In this document: piece after piece, positions 8,840-16,948 of the stretch
Numbering within the stretch: the stretch's first letter is position 1
Layout: each line of letters opens with the position of its first letter
Notes under the pieces: model-generated
What the model was told of the DNA's origin: nothing
Databases searched by the model: none
The model's input: only the letters and a program-made list of their open reading frames with translations
Program-made: the position numbers and the translations under genes
Source: Sphingobium fontiphilum
GTDB lineage: Bacteria > Pseudomonadota > Alphaproteobacteria > Sphingomonadales > Sphingomonadaceae
Length of the DNA: 64,000 nt
Direction of reading: 5' to 3'
Assembly: GCF_014196635.1 (NCBI RefSeq)
Contig: NZ_JACIEB010000008.1
Location: forward strand, 62,001 to 126,000

Positions 8840-9027
8840 TCACCAAGGACAGCGCCTATAGAAGAGCGATCGGGCGGTTGCAACGGTCTTTTGCCGGAAT
8901 AGTACAGGCCGCCATTTCATCGACGCGCCTCCCGCGCCGCCCCTCTGGCTCCGTCGGCGGGAGACGCTTGAGTTGTCCCTATTTGGGTATAGGGTGCGCC
9001 TCCCGTCAGAGGAAAAGAGGACGCCGC

Positions 9028-11076
9028 ATGACCCGCCACCTGCCCTGGATCGTAATCGCCATGGTCGGCGCGGCGGCCCTGTCCTTCGTCGCCCTGGCGC
9101 GCGGGGAGGCGATCAACGCGCTGTGGATCGTGGTCGCGGCGGTCAGTTGTTTCCTCGTCGCCTATCGCTATTATGCGCTCTACATCGCGCGCCATGTCAT
9201 GCGGCTCGATCCGTCGCGCCCGACCCCGGCCATCCGCCGCGCCGACGGCCTGGACTATGTCGCCACCGACCGCACGGTGCTGTTCGGCCATCATTTCGCG
9301 GCGATCGCGGGCGCGGGGCCGCTGGTGGGTCCGGTGCTGGCGGCGCAGATGGGCTATCTGCCCGGCACTTTGTGGATCATCTTCGGGGTGGTGCTGGCGG
9401 GGGCGGTGCAGGACTTCATGGTCCTCTTCATCTCCATGCGCCGCGACGGCAAGTCGCTGGGCGAACTCATCCGCATGGAAATGGGGCAGACGGCGGGGAC
9501 GATAGCGTTGTTCGGCGCCTTCATGATCATGGTCATCATCCTCGCCGTGCTGGCGCTGATCGTGGTCAAGGCGTTGGCCGAAAGCCCGTGGGGCATGTTC
9601 ACCGTGGCGGCGACGGTGCCGCTGGCGCTGTTCATGGGCGCCTATACGCGCTGGATCAGGCCGGGGCGGATTGGCGAAGTCAGCCTGATCGGCCTTGTCG
9701 GCCTGCTCGCCGCCATCGTCTATGGCCAGGCCATCGCCGCCTCGCCGGTGTGGGGACCGCTGTTCACCTTCACCCCCGTGCAACTCTGCTGGATATTGAT
9801 CGGCTATGGCGCGGTCGCCTCCGTCCTGCCCGTCTGGCTGTTGTTGGCGCCGCGCGATTATCTGTCGACCTTCCTCAAGATCGGGGCGATCGCCGCGCTC
9901 GCCATCGGCATCGTCATCATGGCCCCGCCGCTGAAAATGCCCGCCGTCACCGTCTTTGCCGCGGGCAATGGCCCGGTCTGGGCCGGCGGCCTCTTCCCCT
10001 TCCTGTTCATCACCATCGCCTGCGGCGCGGTGTCGGGCTTCCACGCGCTGATTTCCAGCGGCACCACGCCCAAGCTGATCGCCAGCGAAGCCCATGCGCC
10101 GATCATCGGCTATGGCGCGATGCTGATGGAGGCCTTTGTCGCGATCATGGCGCTGGTCGGCGCGTCCATCCTCGACCCCGGCGTCTATTTCACCATGAAC
10201 AGCCCGGCCGCCGTGATCGGCAAGGATGCGGCGAGCGCGGCGGCGGCCGTCACCGCCATGGGCTTTCCCATCACCCCCGACCTCATCGTCCAGACGGCAA
10301 AGGACGTTGGCGAACACACGATCATCAGCCGCGCGGGCGGCGCGCCGACGCTGGCCGTTGCCATGGCGGAAATCTTCAGCCATGTCGTCGGCGGGCCCGC
10401 CATGAAGGCCTTCTGGTATCATTTCGCGATCCTGTTCGAGGCGCTGTTCATCCTGACCGCCGTCGACGCGGGCACCCGCGCGGGCCGCTTCATGTTGCAG
10501 GATCTGATCGCGCTGGCCGCGCCCGGCTTCAAGGACTCGAAAAGCCACGCGCCCGGCATCATCGCCACCGCGCTGTGCGTCGCGGCCTGGGGCTTTTTCC
10601 TCTATCAGGGGGTTACCGATCCGCTGGGCGGGGTGAACACGCTGTGGCCAGTCTTCGGCATTTCCAACCAGATGCTGGCCGCCATCGCGCTGATGCTGTC
10701 GACCGCCGTGCTGTTCCGCATGAAGCGCCAGCGTTTCGCCTGGGTGACGATGATTCCCACCGCATGGCTGCTGATCTGCACCTTGTCGGCGGGCTTCCTG
10801 AAACTGTTTTCCAGCGACGTGAAGGTCGGCTTCCTCGCCCATGCGGCGAAGTTCAGGGCGGCGGCGGCCAGTGGCGAAGTGCTGGCCCCGGCCAAGGACA
10901 TGGCCGAGATGAACCGCATCATCTTCAACGACCGGATCGACGCCGGGCTGGTCGCCATCTTCCTCGCCGTGGTGCTGGCGATCCTGTTCTTCACCATCCG
11001 CACCTGCGTCGCGGCCCTACAGGCCCCCGCCCCCACCGCGCGGGAAATCCCGCCCGTCATGGTCCCGGCGGAATGA
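9028..11076 (+). CDS. cstA: Carbon starvation protein CstA (peptide/pyruvate transporter family)
   Basis: 682 residues, a multi-pass inner-membrane protein. The ATG at 9028 follows AAGAGG (9015-9020) and starts directly before the first membrane helix. CstA hallmarks include the conserved early segment around HHFAAIAGAGPLVGPVLAAQ and the later ISSGTTPKLIASE and FGISNQMLAAIAL. CstA-type carriers import peptides or pyruvate; the exact substrate here is inferred only at family level. The last codons overlap the YbdD-like gene by four bases (ATGA), the standard CstA-YbdD arrangement. Confidence 0.95.
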   Translation: MTRHLPWIVIAMVGAAALSFVALARGEAINALWIVVAAVSCFLVAYRYYALYIARHVMRLDPSRPTPAIRRADGLDYVATDRTVLFGHHFAAIAGAGPLVGPVLAAQMGYLPGTLWIIFGVVLAGAVQDFMVLFISMRRDGKSLGELIRMEMGQTAGTIALFGAFMIMVIILAVLALIVVKALAESPWGMFTVAATVPLALFMGAYTRWIRPGRIGEVSLIGLVGLLAAIVYGQAIAASPVWGPLFTFTPVQLCWILIGYGAVASVLPVWLLLAPRDYLSTFLKIGAIAALAIGIVIMAPPLKMPAVTVFAAGNGPVWAGGLFPFLFITIACGAVSGFHALISSGTTPKLIASEAHAPIIGYGAMLMEAFVAIMALVGASILDPGVYFTMNSPAAVIGKDAASAAAAVTAMGFPITPDLIVQTAKDVGEHTIISRAGGAPTLAVAMAEIFSHVVGGPAMKAFWYHFAILFEALFILTAVDAGTRAGRFMLQDLIALAAPGFKDSKSHAPGIIATALCVAAWGFFLYQGVTDPLGGVNTLWPVFGISNQMLAAIALMLSTAVLFRMKRQRFAWVTMIPTAWLLICTLSAGFLKLFSSDVKVGFLAHAAKFRAAAASGEVLAPAKDMAEMNRIIFNDRIDAGLVAIFLAVVLAILFFTIRTCVAALQAPAPTAREIPPVMVPAE

Positions 11077-11258
11077 GCCTGTTTCTCGAAAAGCTGCGCC
11101 ACGCCGCGCGCATGATGGTCGGCATGCCCGATTATGACGCCTATCTGCGCCACATGCGCGACCATCATCCCGAACAGGAACCGATGGACCGGGTCCAGTT
11201 TTTCCGCGATCGGCAGGAATCCCGCTATGGCGGCAAGAATGGCGGGAAATGCTGTTAA
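11073..11258 (+). CDS. YbdD/YjiX family small protein
   Basis: 61 residues, the usual small partner of CstA. Recognisable family pattern: an amphipathic N-terminus, then GMPDYDAYLRHMRDHHPEQ and FFRDRQESRYG, ending GGKCC. It overlaps cstA by ATGA, indicating translational coupling. Some relatives carry a C-terminal selenocysteine (KCU-star); this copy ends Cys-Cys before TAA, so it is the ordinary cysteine form. It is followed by an inverted repeat (GGCCGA / TCGGCC, 11259-11277) between convergent genes, without a T-run on this strand. Confidence 0.88.
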   Translation: MSLFLEKLRHAARMMVGMPDYDAYLRHMRDHHPEQEPMDRVQFFRDRQESRYGGKNGGKCC

Positions 11259-11277
11259 GGCCGAATGTCGATCGGCC

Positions 11278-11958
11278 CTAGCTTAGCCGCCGCCCCGTCC
11301 ACATCACGCGGCCGACAATATCGACCAGCGCCGGGTCGATATCCATCCAGTCGGGATAACGGGGATTGTCGCTGAGCACCGAAAAGCGGCCCCGGCGCGG
11401 CCCCATGGCGATGCGCTTCACCATCAGCACGCCGTCCAGCCGCAGCACATAAACGCCGTCGCGCAGCCGGTCCGCGCCATCGCCATGGTCGACCATGATG
11501 TCGTCGCCATCGGCCAGCGTCGGCGCCATGGATTCGCCATCGACCCGGATGATCGAGGCATGGTCGCGCCGCACGCCCAGGTCGCGCAGCCATAGCGCGT
11601 CAAACGCCATGGCGCCCGCCGTCCGCTCATCCTGGTCCAGCGCGCCCGCCCCCGCCGACGCGCCCAGTTCCAGCCGACGGATCGCCACCACCGCAGGAAC
11701 ATGGCGCGCCGCCCCGACAGGAATTTTCCTTTCATCCGCCACCGTTTCGCCCCGCAGCAGCGATTCGTCCACGCCCAGAAAGCGCGCCAGCGTCCGCCGG
11801 TCATCCTCATCCAGCTTGCGCGGCGATCCCCGTTTGATGAACTGCTGAATATAGGCGGGATTGCGGCCGATCGCGCGTGACGCGTCGACATAATTGCGCC
11901 CCCGTTCGGCAATCAGCCGGTCGAGCGTCGTGCGCACCCTGTCCCATTTTTCATCCAT
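11278..11958 (-). CDS. LexA/CI-like S24 family transcriptional repressor
   Basis: 226 residues. The N-terminal helix-turn-helix-like region (about 5-65) contains NYVDASRAIGRNPAYIQQFI. The C-terminal S24 domain (about 120-220) contains the catalytic Ser in DGESMAPTLADGDD (S143) and the Lys in GVLMVKRIAM (K181), so self-cleavage or at least the S24 fold is expected. Two 6-bp inverted repeats lie in the divergent promoter upstream, consistent with autoregulation and control of the small gene at 12076. No phage structural genes are nearby, so this looks like a resident chromosomal regulator; the inducing signal is unknown. Confidence 0.88.
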   Translation of the reverse strand: MDEKWDRVRTTLDRLIAERGRNYVDASRAIGRNPAYIQQFIKRGSPRKLDEDDRRTLARFLGVDESLLRGETVADERKIPVGAARHVPAVVAIRRLELGASAGAGALDQDERTAGAMAFDALWLRDLGVRRDHASIIRVDGESMAPTLADGDDIMVDHGDGADRLRDGVYVLRLDGVLMVKRIAMGPRRGRFSVLSDNPRYPDWMDIDPALVDIVGRVMWTGRRLS

Positions 11959-11982
11959 GACCGCACCATAGCGGCAGGATTT

Positions 11983-12000
11983 TTCCTAGACAAGTAGGAA
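11983..12000. promoter_or_regulatory. Candidate operator 1 (TTCCTA-N6-TAGGAA)
   Basis: A perfect 6+6 palindrome with a 6-nt spacer (GACAAG), 25 bp upstream of the S24 repressor start codon, in the shared divergent promoter region. The TAGGAAA half-site recurs at 12014, inside the second palindrome. Binding by the adjacent repressor is inferred from position and symmetry. Confidence 0.6.
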
Positions 12001-12011
12001 ATCATTTCAAA

Positions 12012-12029
12012 GATAGGAAAAACCCTATC
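12012..12029. promoter_or_regulatory. Candidate operator 2 (GATAGG-N6-CCTATC)
   Basis: A second perfect 6+6 palindrome, spacer AAAAAC, 12 bp after the first and 46 bp before the start codon of the divergent small gene. Together the two sites span most of the intergenic region between the repressor and the small gene. Confidence 0.55.
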
Positions 12030-12075
12030 GGCGCGCACATCGGCGAGTCGAAGGCCTGTGAGGAGACCAGAGCCC

Positions 12076-12264
12076 ATGCACCTGCTGCGCCATATCGAAC
12101 GATTTTTGAAGGAAAGCGGGGTTGCGCCGACCCGCTTCGGCCGCGAATGCGTGCGCGACCCGCGCCTTGTCCACGATCTGCGCCGGGGACGCGAACCGGG
12201 CGCGCGCATGCGCCGCCGGGTCGAACATTATATCGCCGCCCAGCGCGCGGGGGACGGCGCATGA
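12076..12264 (+). CDS. Small DNA-binding-like protein, 62 aa
   Basis: 62 residues from the ATG at 12076, which has AGGAG about 10 nt upstream; a GTG at 12058 is possible but lacks a site. The protein is helical and basic, with RHIERFLKESGVAPTRFGRE followed by RDPRLVHDLRRGREPGARM, which resembles a minimal helix-turn-helix fold and echoes the spacing in the divergent repressor. It is probably a small regulator controlled by the S24 protein across the two palindromes. It overlaps the next gene by ATGA. The function is inferred from shape and context only. Confidence 0.65.
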   Translation: MHLLRHIERFLKESGVAPTRFGRECVRDPRLVHDLRRGREPGARMRRRVEHYIAAQRAGDGA

Positions 12265-12623
12265 TCCATCACGCCGCACCCATCGGCCGGCCCGGGCCGG
12301 GCCTCCCCGCGCGCCGGAGCGCCGATCCGCTGCCGCAATTGCTGCGCCAACTGGCGGCGCGGGCGGGCGACGCCTGCCTGTTCGACCATGTCGCCAGCCG
12401 CCCATGGTGCAGCGCCATGTTCCAGGGCCGCCGCCACGCCATCACCCTGCGACTCGAAGGGGCCGACACCGGTGCGCGGGCGGACGCGCTCACCACTGGC
12501 CTTCCCGACATGGAATGGAGCCTGAGCGGCCATTTCGTCGCCGACATGGTCGTGGACGAACGACTGGACCGGGCTGACGGCGTCACCCTGATCCTGTCGG
12601 CCCTGACGATAGAGGATTGGTGA
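12261..12623 (+). CDS. Hypothetical protein, 120 aa
   Basis: Starts in an ATGA overlap with the small regulator gene, so the two form a bicistron under the divergent promoter. The 120-residue product has a disordered Pro/Arg-rich start, then a compact alpha/beta-looking domain (about 28-120) containing ACLFDHVASRPWCSAMFQG, RHAITLRLEG and the acidic end TLILSALTIEDW. No signal peptide or membrane helix is seen. I do not recognise the family; coding support comes from coupling and regular codon use. Confidence 0.65.
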   Translation: MIHHAAPIGRPGPGLPARRSADPLPQLLRQLAARAGDACLFDHVASRPWCSAMFQGRRHAITLRLEGADTGARADALTTGLPDMEWSLSGHFVADMVVDERLDRADGVTLILSALTIEDW

Positions 12624-12660
12624 GGACGGGCCTTCGACGGCGTGGGCGAACTTGTGAGGT

Positions 12661-12972
12661 TCAGATCAACTTTTGACGGCTCTTCAGCCACCAACCGATG
12701 GCCAACCCCAATAGCCAGAAGGGCATGATGGCCAAGACACCCATGATGGTCAGACCGGCACCGTGGCACATTCCGTTAGGCAGGCGATTGTCGCATTCTT
12801 CGAGCAAAAGGACGAGCGCAGCCAACAAGATGGGTAATAGCGCAAATACACCAGTAATGCACAATCTAATCCAAGCGTTTGAGATGCTTCTGGCGAGAAA
12901 TCCTGCCGTCACGGCTATAGCTGCACCGATAATAATGGCCTGCATGAGGAGGATTGATGCCATATCCAGCAA
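12661..12972 (-). CDS. Hypothetical inner-membrane protein, 103 aa
   Basis: 103 residues with three likely membrane helices (about 5-27, 35-57 and 72-93), ending in a basic KSRQKLI tail. A short loop EECDNRLPNGMCHGAG holds two cysteines, possibly a periplasmic disulfide. The base composition is visibly more AT-rich than its neighbours, suggesting recent acquisition. An internal ATG (residue 4) could also serve as start. No family was recognised. The 196-nt gap to the next gene (12973-13168) shows no clear site. Confidence 0.6.
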   Translation of the reverse strand: MLDMASILLMQAIIIGAAIAVTAGFLARSISNAWIRLCITGVFALLPILLAALVLLLEECDNRLPNGMCHGAGLTIMGVLAIMPFWLLGLAIGWWLKSRQKLI

Positions 12973-13168
12973 CCAAATTCCAGCGAGTTGCTTATTGGAA
13001 TTGACGCGAATTGTATGGATCGCCCCAAGCTGCCTTTTGGGAATCGGGTTCGAGCCGGGGCGATCTCACCGAAGCGGAAAGGCGCGTTTTCAAAGGGCCT
13101 CCCGCCCAGAATCTGAGAACCGAGGCGGGGGCAGGCGATCAGAGCAAAACGGCTTTGTCCAGGCCACT

Positions 13169-14128
13169 TCAGCCCGCCCGCGCGGCCAGCCCCCGCAATG
13201 CGCCCAGCGCGGCGGCCAGCGCCGCATCGACTTCGGGTTCGACATCCTCGCGCACCGGCACCGGCGCAGCCGGCGGCAGGTCCGCCAGAACCGGGGCGCG
13301 ACCCGCGACGCTGGCATGGCGATGGGCAAGGCCGCGTTCCAGCCGTTCGGTGAGCTGGGCGACGCTCAACCCCTCCAGCGGCTGAGCGGGGGGGGCTGAC
13401 GCCTCGCCTTCCGGCATGGCGAATGGGGGAGGCCCGGCGGGCTCAGGCTCAGCCGAAGCGGCCGGGAGCGCAGCGTCGAACGCAGCAGGTTCCGGCGCAA
13501 CCGCATCCGAATCCCGGACATCCACAGGCGTTCCAAAGCCGGGCGTCGGCGCTACCGGCTCCTGCGCCACAACCGGCGCTGGCGAGCGGAAAGCGGGCTG
13601 CGGCGCAAAATCGGCGATCTGCGCGGGCGCGCCCAGTTCCTCCCGGGAACATGGCAAGGGCGCGTGCGGCATCTCCATCGGGTGCGGCTGGGCCTGTCCT
13701 TCCGCACGGGCGCGGCGGAAAATGTCCAGACCTTCAAAATCGCGGCTGGCGAAAATAGGTTCGCGCGCGGGCGCGTCAGGATGCGCGTCGGCCCGGCGCA
13801 ATACGGGGCCAGCGGTCCGGCGGCCACGCGCCAGGGCGGTCAGTCTGGAAAAGGCGAAACCCATTTTTCTGTCTCCCTTGGCGGCTCCCCGTCCGCTCTT
13901 CTCATCATGGTTGCGGCCAATCGCCGCGATTGCGGCGACCGCCATCAGTCCGGCGAACGCCGCAACGATCAACCGCGCCTTCCACCCCAGCGGCGGCGCG
14001 GCGGCCGGAAAAGCTTCCGACAGGCCGGTCGACGCCACGACCATTTCCAACAGGCCGACCGGAATGGTCAGCACCGCCAGTGCCGCCGCTGCCCCCGCCA
14101 GACCCAGGATCATGTTCCTGCGCGCCAT
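13169..14128 (-). CDS. Hypothetical two-helix membrane protein with long Pro/Ala-rich tail
   Basis: 319 residues from the ATG at 14128; the open frame continues to 14362, but that part runs through the glycosyltransferase gene. The N-terminus has two membrane helices (about 8-30 and 48-70). The remainder is cytosolic and low-complexity, rich in Ala, Pro and Glu, with a short ordered motif near the end (SVAQLTERLERGLAHRH). It lies 16 nt after the exosortase A-associated glycosyltransferase on the same strand, so they are probably co-transcribed. A scaffolding or regulatory role in polysaccharide export is possible, but that is a guess. Confidence 0.65.
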   Translation of the reverse strand: MARRNMILGLAGAAAALAVLTIPVGLLEMVVASTGLSEAFPAAAPPLGWKARLIVAAFAGLMAVAAIAAIGRNHDEKSGRGAAKGDRKMGFAFSRLTALARGRRTAGPVLRRADAHPDAPAREPIFASRDFEGLDIFRRARAEGQAQPHPMEMPHAPLPCSREELGAPAQIADFAPQPAFRSPAPVVAQEPVAPTPGFGTPVDVRDSDAVAPEPAAFDAALPAASAEPEPAGPPPFAMPEGEASAPPAQPLEGLSVAQLTERLERGLAHRHASVAGRAPVLADLPPAAPVPVREDVEPEVDAALAAALGALRGLAARAG

Positions 14129-14144
14129 CGGCCCCGCCCCCGTT

Positions 14145-15371
14145 TCAGGCCGCCGCCCGCGCCGCCGGGCTTTCCCCCAGCAGGCGGCGATAGACGGGGT
14201 CGTAACGCAATATGTTGCTGGCCCAGTCGCGTTCACGCTCGACAAAGGCGCGGGCGACGGCCCGCCGTTCGTCCCAGCCCGCCCGGTCGGCGAACAACCC
14301 CGCCAGAGCGGCGGCGATCGCGGCCGGATCATCGGGCGCGAACAGCGTTCCGGTAACGCCATCCTCGATCAGTTCGCGGTGCCCGCCAACGCTCGACGCG
14401 GCCACCAGCCGCCCCTGCGCCATCGCCTCCAGCGGCTTCAACGGCGTCACCAGATCGGTCAGGCGCATCGCCTTGCGCGGATAGGCGAGGATGTCGACCT
14501 GCGCATAATAATGTTCGACCTGATCGTGCGGCACCCGGCCGACAAAGACGATATGGTCGGCAAAGGGCGACGCCATCGCCTGCGCCCGCAACGCTTCCTC
14601 GCGCGGGCCGCCGCCGACCAGCAGCAGCTTCGCGCGCGGGCGTTCCCGCACCAGCCGCGGCATGGCGGCGATCAGGTCGTCCAGCCCCTCATAATCGTAG
14701 AAGCTGCCGATGAAGCCGACGACATCGGCCGTCTCCAGTCCCAGCTTCGCGGCCAGCGCCGGGTCGCGCGGCACGGGATCGCCAAACTGGTCCATGTCGA
14801 CGCCATTGGGCGACACGATGATCTTGTCCGCCCGAACGCCCCGCGCGATCAGGTCGCCGCGCAACCCTTCGCAAATCACGGCGACCGCATCGGCCGCGCG
14901 CACCGCGTGAGTCTCAAGCTGACGGGTCAGCCAGTAACGCGGGCTTCCCTCCGTCCCGGTGCCGTTGCCGACCGCCGCATCCTCCCAGAATGCGCGGATT
15001 TCATAGATCATCGGAATGCCGTGGCGGCGCGCGACACGCTGCGCGGCGATGGCGTTCAGCACCGGCGAATGGGCGTGGATGATGTCGGGCCGCCGTTGCG
15101 ACACCAGATGGTCGATCGCATCGGCATGGGCGGCAATGTCGCGCCATTCGCGCAGCAGGGCGTTGCCGGTGGCGGGCTTGCCGGGCGTGCGGTGAAAGAT
15201 GAGGCCGTCGACCTCCTCCGTCAGCGGACCGCCCGCCGCATGACGATGGCCGGTGATGCCGCGCACGTCCCACCCCTGCGCCACCTGCGCGCGCAGGATC
15301 GCGCGGGTGCGGAATGTATAACCACTGTGCAGCGGCAGGCTGTGGTCGAGGACGTGCAATATCCGGGTCAT
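14145..15371 (-). CDS. Exosortase A system-associated glycosyltransferase, family GT4
   Basis: 408 residues. GT4 features: an N-terminal acceptor-binding fold beginning MTRILHVLDHSLPLHSGYTF, then SPNGVDMDQFG at the domain junction, and a donor-site motif around KPLEAMAQGRLVAASSVGGH in the C-terminal half. The opening motif and overall pattern match the GT4 subgroup that occurs with exosortase A/PEP-CTERM polysaccharide loci. It probably adds a sugar to a lipid-linked or extracellular polysaccharide precursor. It is divergent from the O-ligase gene. No exosortase is visible in this window. Confidence 0.85.
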   Translation of the reverse strand: MTRILHVLDHSLPLHSGYTFRTRAILRAQVAQGWDVRGITGHRHAAGGPLTEEVDGLIFHRTPGKPATGNALLREWRDIAAHADAIDHLVSQRRPDIIHAHSPVLNAIAAQRVARRHGIPMIYEIRAFWEDAAVGNGTGTEGSPRYWLTRQLETHAVRAADAVAVICEGLRGDLIARGVRADKIIVSPNGVDMDQFGDPVPRDPALAAKLGLETADVVGFIGSFYDYEGLDDLIAAMPRLVRERPRAKLLLVGGGPREEALRAQAMASPFADHIVFVGRVPHDQVEHYYAQVDILAYPRKAMRLTDLVTPLKPLEAMAQGRLVAASSVGGHRELIEDGVTGTLFAPDDPAAIAAALAGLFADRAGWDERRAVARAFVERERDWASNILRYDPVYRRLLGESPAARAAA

Positions 15372-15471
15372 GGCCCCATCCTATTGCCGGAAAAGGATTA
15401 ACGGCCCGTCAACTCTGCTGCGCTAGGACATCGTCACCACGGCGCGCGAAGATGGACCGGCACAACCGACG

Positions 15472-15600
15472 ATGATCGACACATTATCCCTGCTGGTCAG
15501 CCATGGCGTGATCCTGCTCGCCGCATGGCGATTGCTCTCGCGCCCGGACCTCGACCGCGATCCGCCGCCAGCGCCGCAGGAGCCTGTCGGCGATGCGTGA
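15472..15600 (+). CDS. Small membrane protein, 42 aa, upstream of the O-ligase gene
   Basis: 42 residues: a hydrophobic segment (LSLLVSHGVILLAAWRLL) followed by a charged, Pro-rich tail (RPDLDRDPPPAPQEPVGDA). It starts 100 nt upstream of the O-ligase gene on the divergent side of the glycosyltransferase. Its last eight bases overlap the ligase start in a different frame, suggesting translational coupling. No ribosome site stands out, so this is moderate support. No function is known. Confidence 0.5.
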   Translation: MIDTLSLLVSHGVILLAAWRLLSRPDLDRDPPPAPQEPVGDA

Positions 15601-16948
15601 CCTGTTCTTCATCGCCTTTCTGGGGCTGTTCGGGCTGATGGGGCTGAAACGGCCGTTCCTGCTGATCGCCGTCTATGCCTATATCGACATCGTTTCGCCC
15701 CAGCGCCTGTCCTATTTCCTCCTCAATTCCATCCCCATATCGCTGCTCGCCTTCGTGGCGGCGGCGGGATCGTGGCTGTTGCTCGACCAGAAGAAGGATT
15801 GCCGATTCTCGGTCCGCCAGGGGCTGATGCTGATCCTGCTCGCCTATTGCGGCTATACGACGATGACCGCCGATTTCCCGGTCGAGGCGATGACCAAGTG
15901 GAACTGGGTGTGGAAGGCGCTGGTCTTCGCCATCTTCCTACCGCTCACGCTGCGCACGAAATTGCGGATAGAGGCGCTGGCCCTGTTCATGGTGCTGTGC
16001 GCCAGCACCATCATCATCAACGGCGGCATGAAGACGGCGCTGTCGGGCGGCGGCTATGGCGTGCTGAACCTGATGGTGACGGACAACAGCGGGCTTTATG
16101 AAGGGTCGATCATTTCCTGCGTCGCCATCTCGCTGATCCCGCTGATCCTGTGGCTGGCGAAGCATGGCACGATTTTTCCGCCCGACTGGCGGGTTAAGAC
16201 CTTTGCCTATGCGCTGTGCCTCGCCTGCATGTTGATGCCGATCGGCACGGAGGCGCGCACCGGCCTTGTGTGTCTCGTCTTCCTCGCTGGCATGATGCTG
16301 ATGCATTCCAAGCGCCGCTTCATCTATGGCCCGCTGATGGCGGTCGCCGCGCTCGCCGCCCTGCCCTTCCTGCCCGCCAGTTTCACCCAGCGGATGCAGA
16401 CCATCGAGAATCACGAGGGCGACGAGAGCGCCTCCACCCGCATCGCCGTGTGGAACTGGACGCTGGACTATGTGAAGGATCATCCCGGCGGCGGCGGCTT
16501 CGACAATTATCTCCAGAACAGCTTCACCTATGTCGCGCGCAGCACGATCAGCGACGGCGCGGGCACGCGGGTCGAAACCCGGATCGTCACCGACCGGGGC
16601 CGCGCCTATCACAGCGCCTATTTCGAAATGCTCGGCGAACAGGGCTATTTCGGCTTCTTCATCTGGGCTTTGCTCCACATACTGACCTTCGTGCGCACCG
16701 AATGGATACGCCGCCATTATCGCCGCCGGACAGAGCCAGAATGGGCGTGGGTGTCGCCGCTCGCGCTGGCCCTGCAACAGGGGCACCTTGTCTACATGCT
16801 CGGGTCGCTGTTCGTCGGCATCGCCTATCAACCCTTCATCTTCATGGTATTGGCGCTGCATATCGGCCTCGACACCTATCTGGCGCGCCTGCGCCGCGCT
16901 GAAAATATCCGCCCGATGATGGCGCCCGCGCGGGCGGCGACGGCATGA
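15593..16948 (+). CDS. Putative O-glycosylation ligase, exosortase A system-associated
   Basis: 451 residues, a polytopic inner-membrane protein of the O-antigen-ligase/Wzy-like type. It starts directly with a membrane helix (RDLFFIAFLGLFGLMGL), has a mid-protein helix bundle, and a large periplasmic loop around residues 260-345 with the family's conserved Arg/Gly motifs (ESASTRIAVWNWTLDYVKDH). The subtype tied to exosortase A is recognised from the N-terminal region and the adjacent matching glycosyltransferase. It may polymerise polysaccharide or attach it to protein. The next gene overlaps by ATGA. Confidence 0.85.
   Translation: MRDLFFIAFLGLFGLMGLKRPFLLIAVYAYIDIVSPQRLSYFLLNSIPISLLAFVAAAGSWLLLDQKKDCRFSVRQGLMLILLAYCGYTTMTADFPVEAMTKWNWVWKALVFAIFLPLTLRTKLRIEALALFMVLCASTIIINGGMKTALSGGGYGVLNLMVTDNSGLYEGSIISCVAISLIPLILWLAKHGTIFPPDWRVKTFAYALCLACMLMPIGTEARTGLVCLVFLAGMMLMHSKRRFIYGPLMAVAALAALPFLPASFTQRMQTIENHEGDESASTRIAVWNWTLDYVKDHPGGGGFDNYLQNSFTYVARSTISDGAGTRVETRIVTDRGRAYHSAYFEMLGEQGYFGFFIWALLHILTFVRTEWIRRHYRRRTEPEWAWVSPLALALQQGHLVYMLGSLFVGIAYQPFIFMVLALHIGLDTYLARLRRAENIRPMMAPARAATA

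Noticed and set aside
8917-10842. Very long open frame on the minus strand opposite cstA
   Set aside because: Its translation is rich in Arg, Gly, His and Asp without any family pattern, while the plus strand encodes a clear CstA. It is a by-product of high GC and codon bias.
11073-11258. Possible selenoprotein of the KCU-star type
   Set aside because: The product ends Cys-Cys and stops with TAA; there is no in-frame TGA or downstream continuation.
11259-11277. Terminator between YbdD-like and S24 genes
   Set aside because: The inverted repeat GGCCGA / TCGGCC is short and not followed by a T-run on the relevant strand; kept only as a note.
11278-12623. Prophage immunity region
   Set aside because: No integrase, structural or lysis genes occur on either side, and the flanks are ordinary chromosomal genes.
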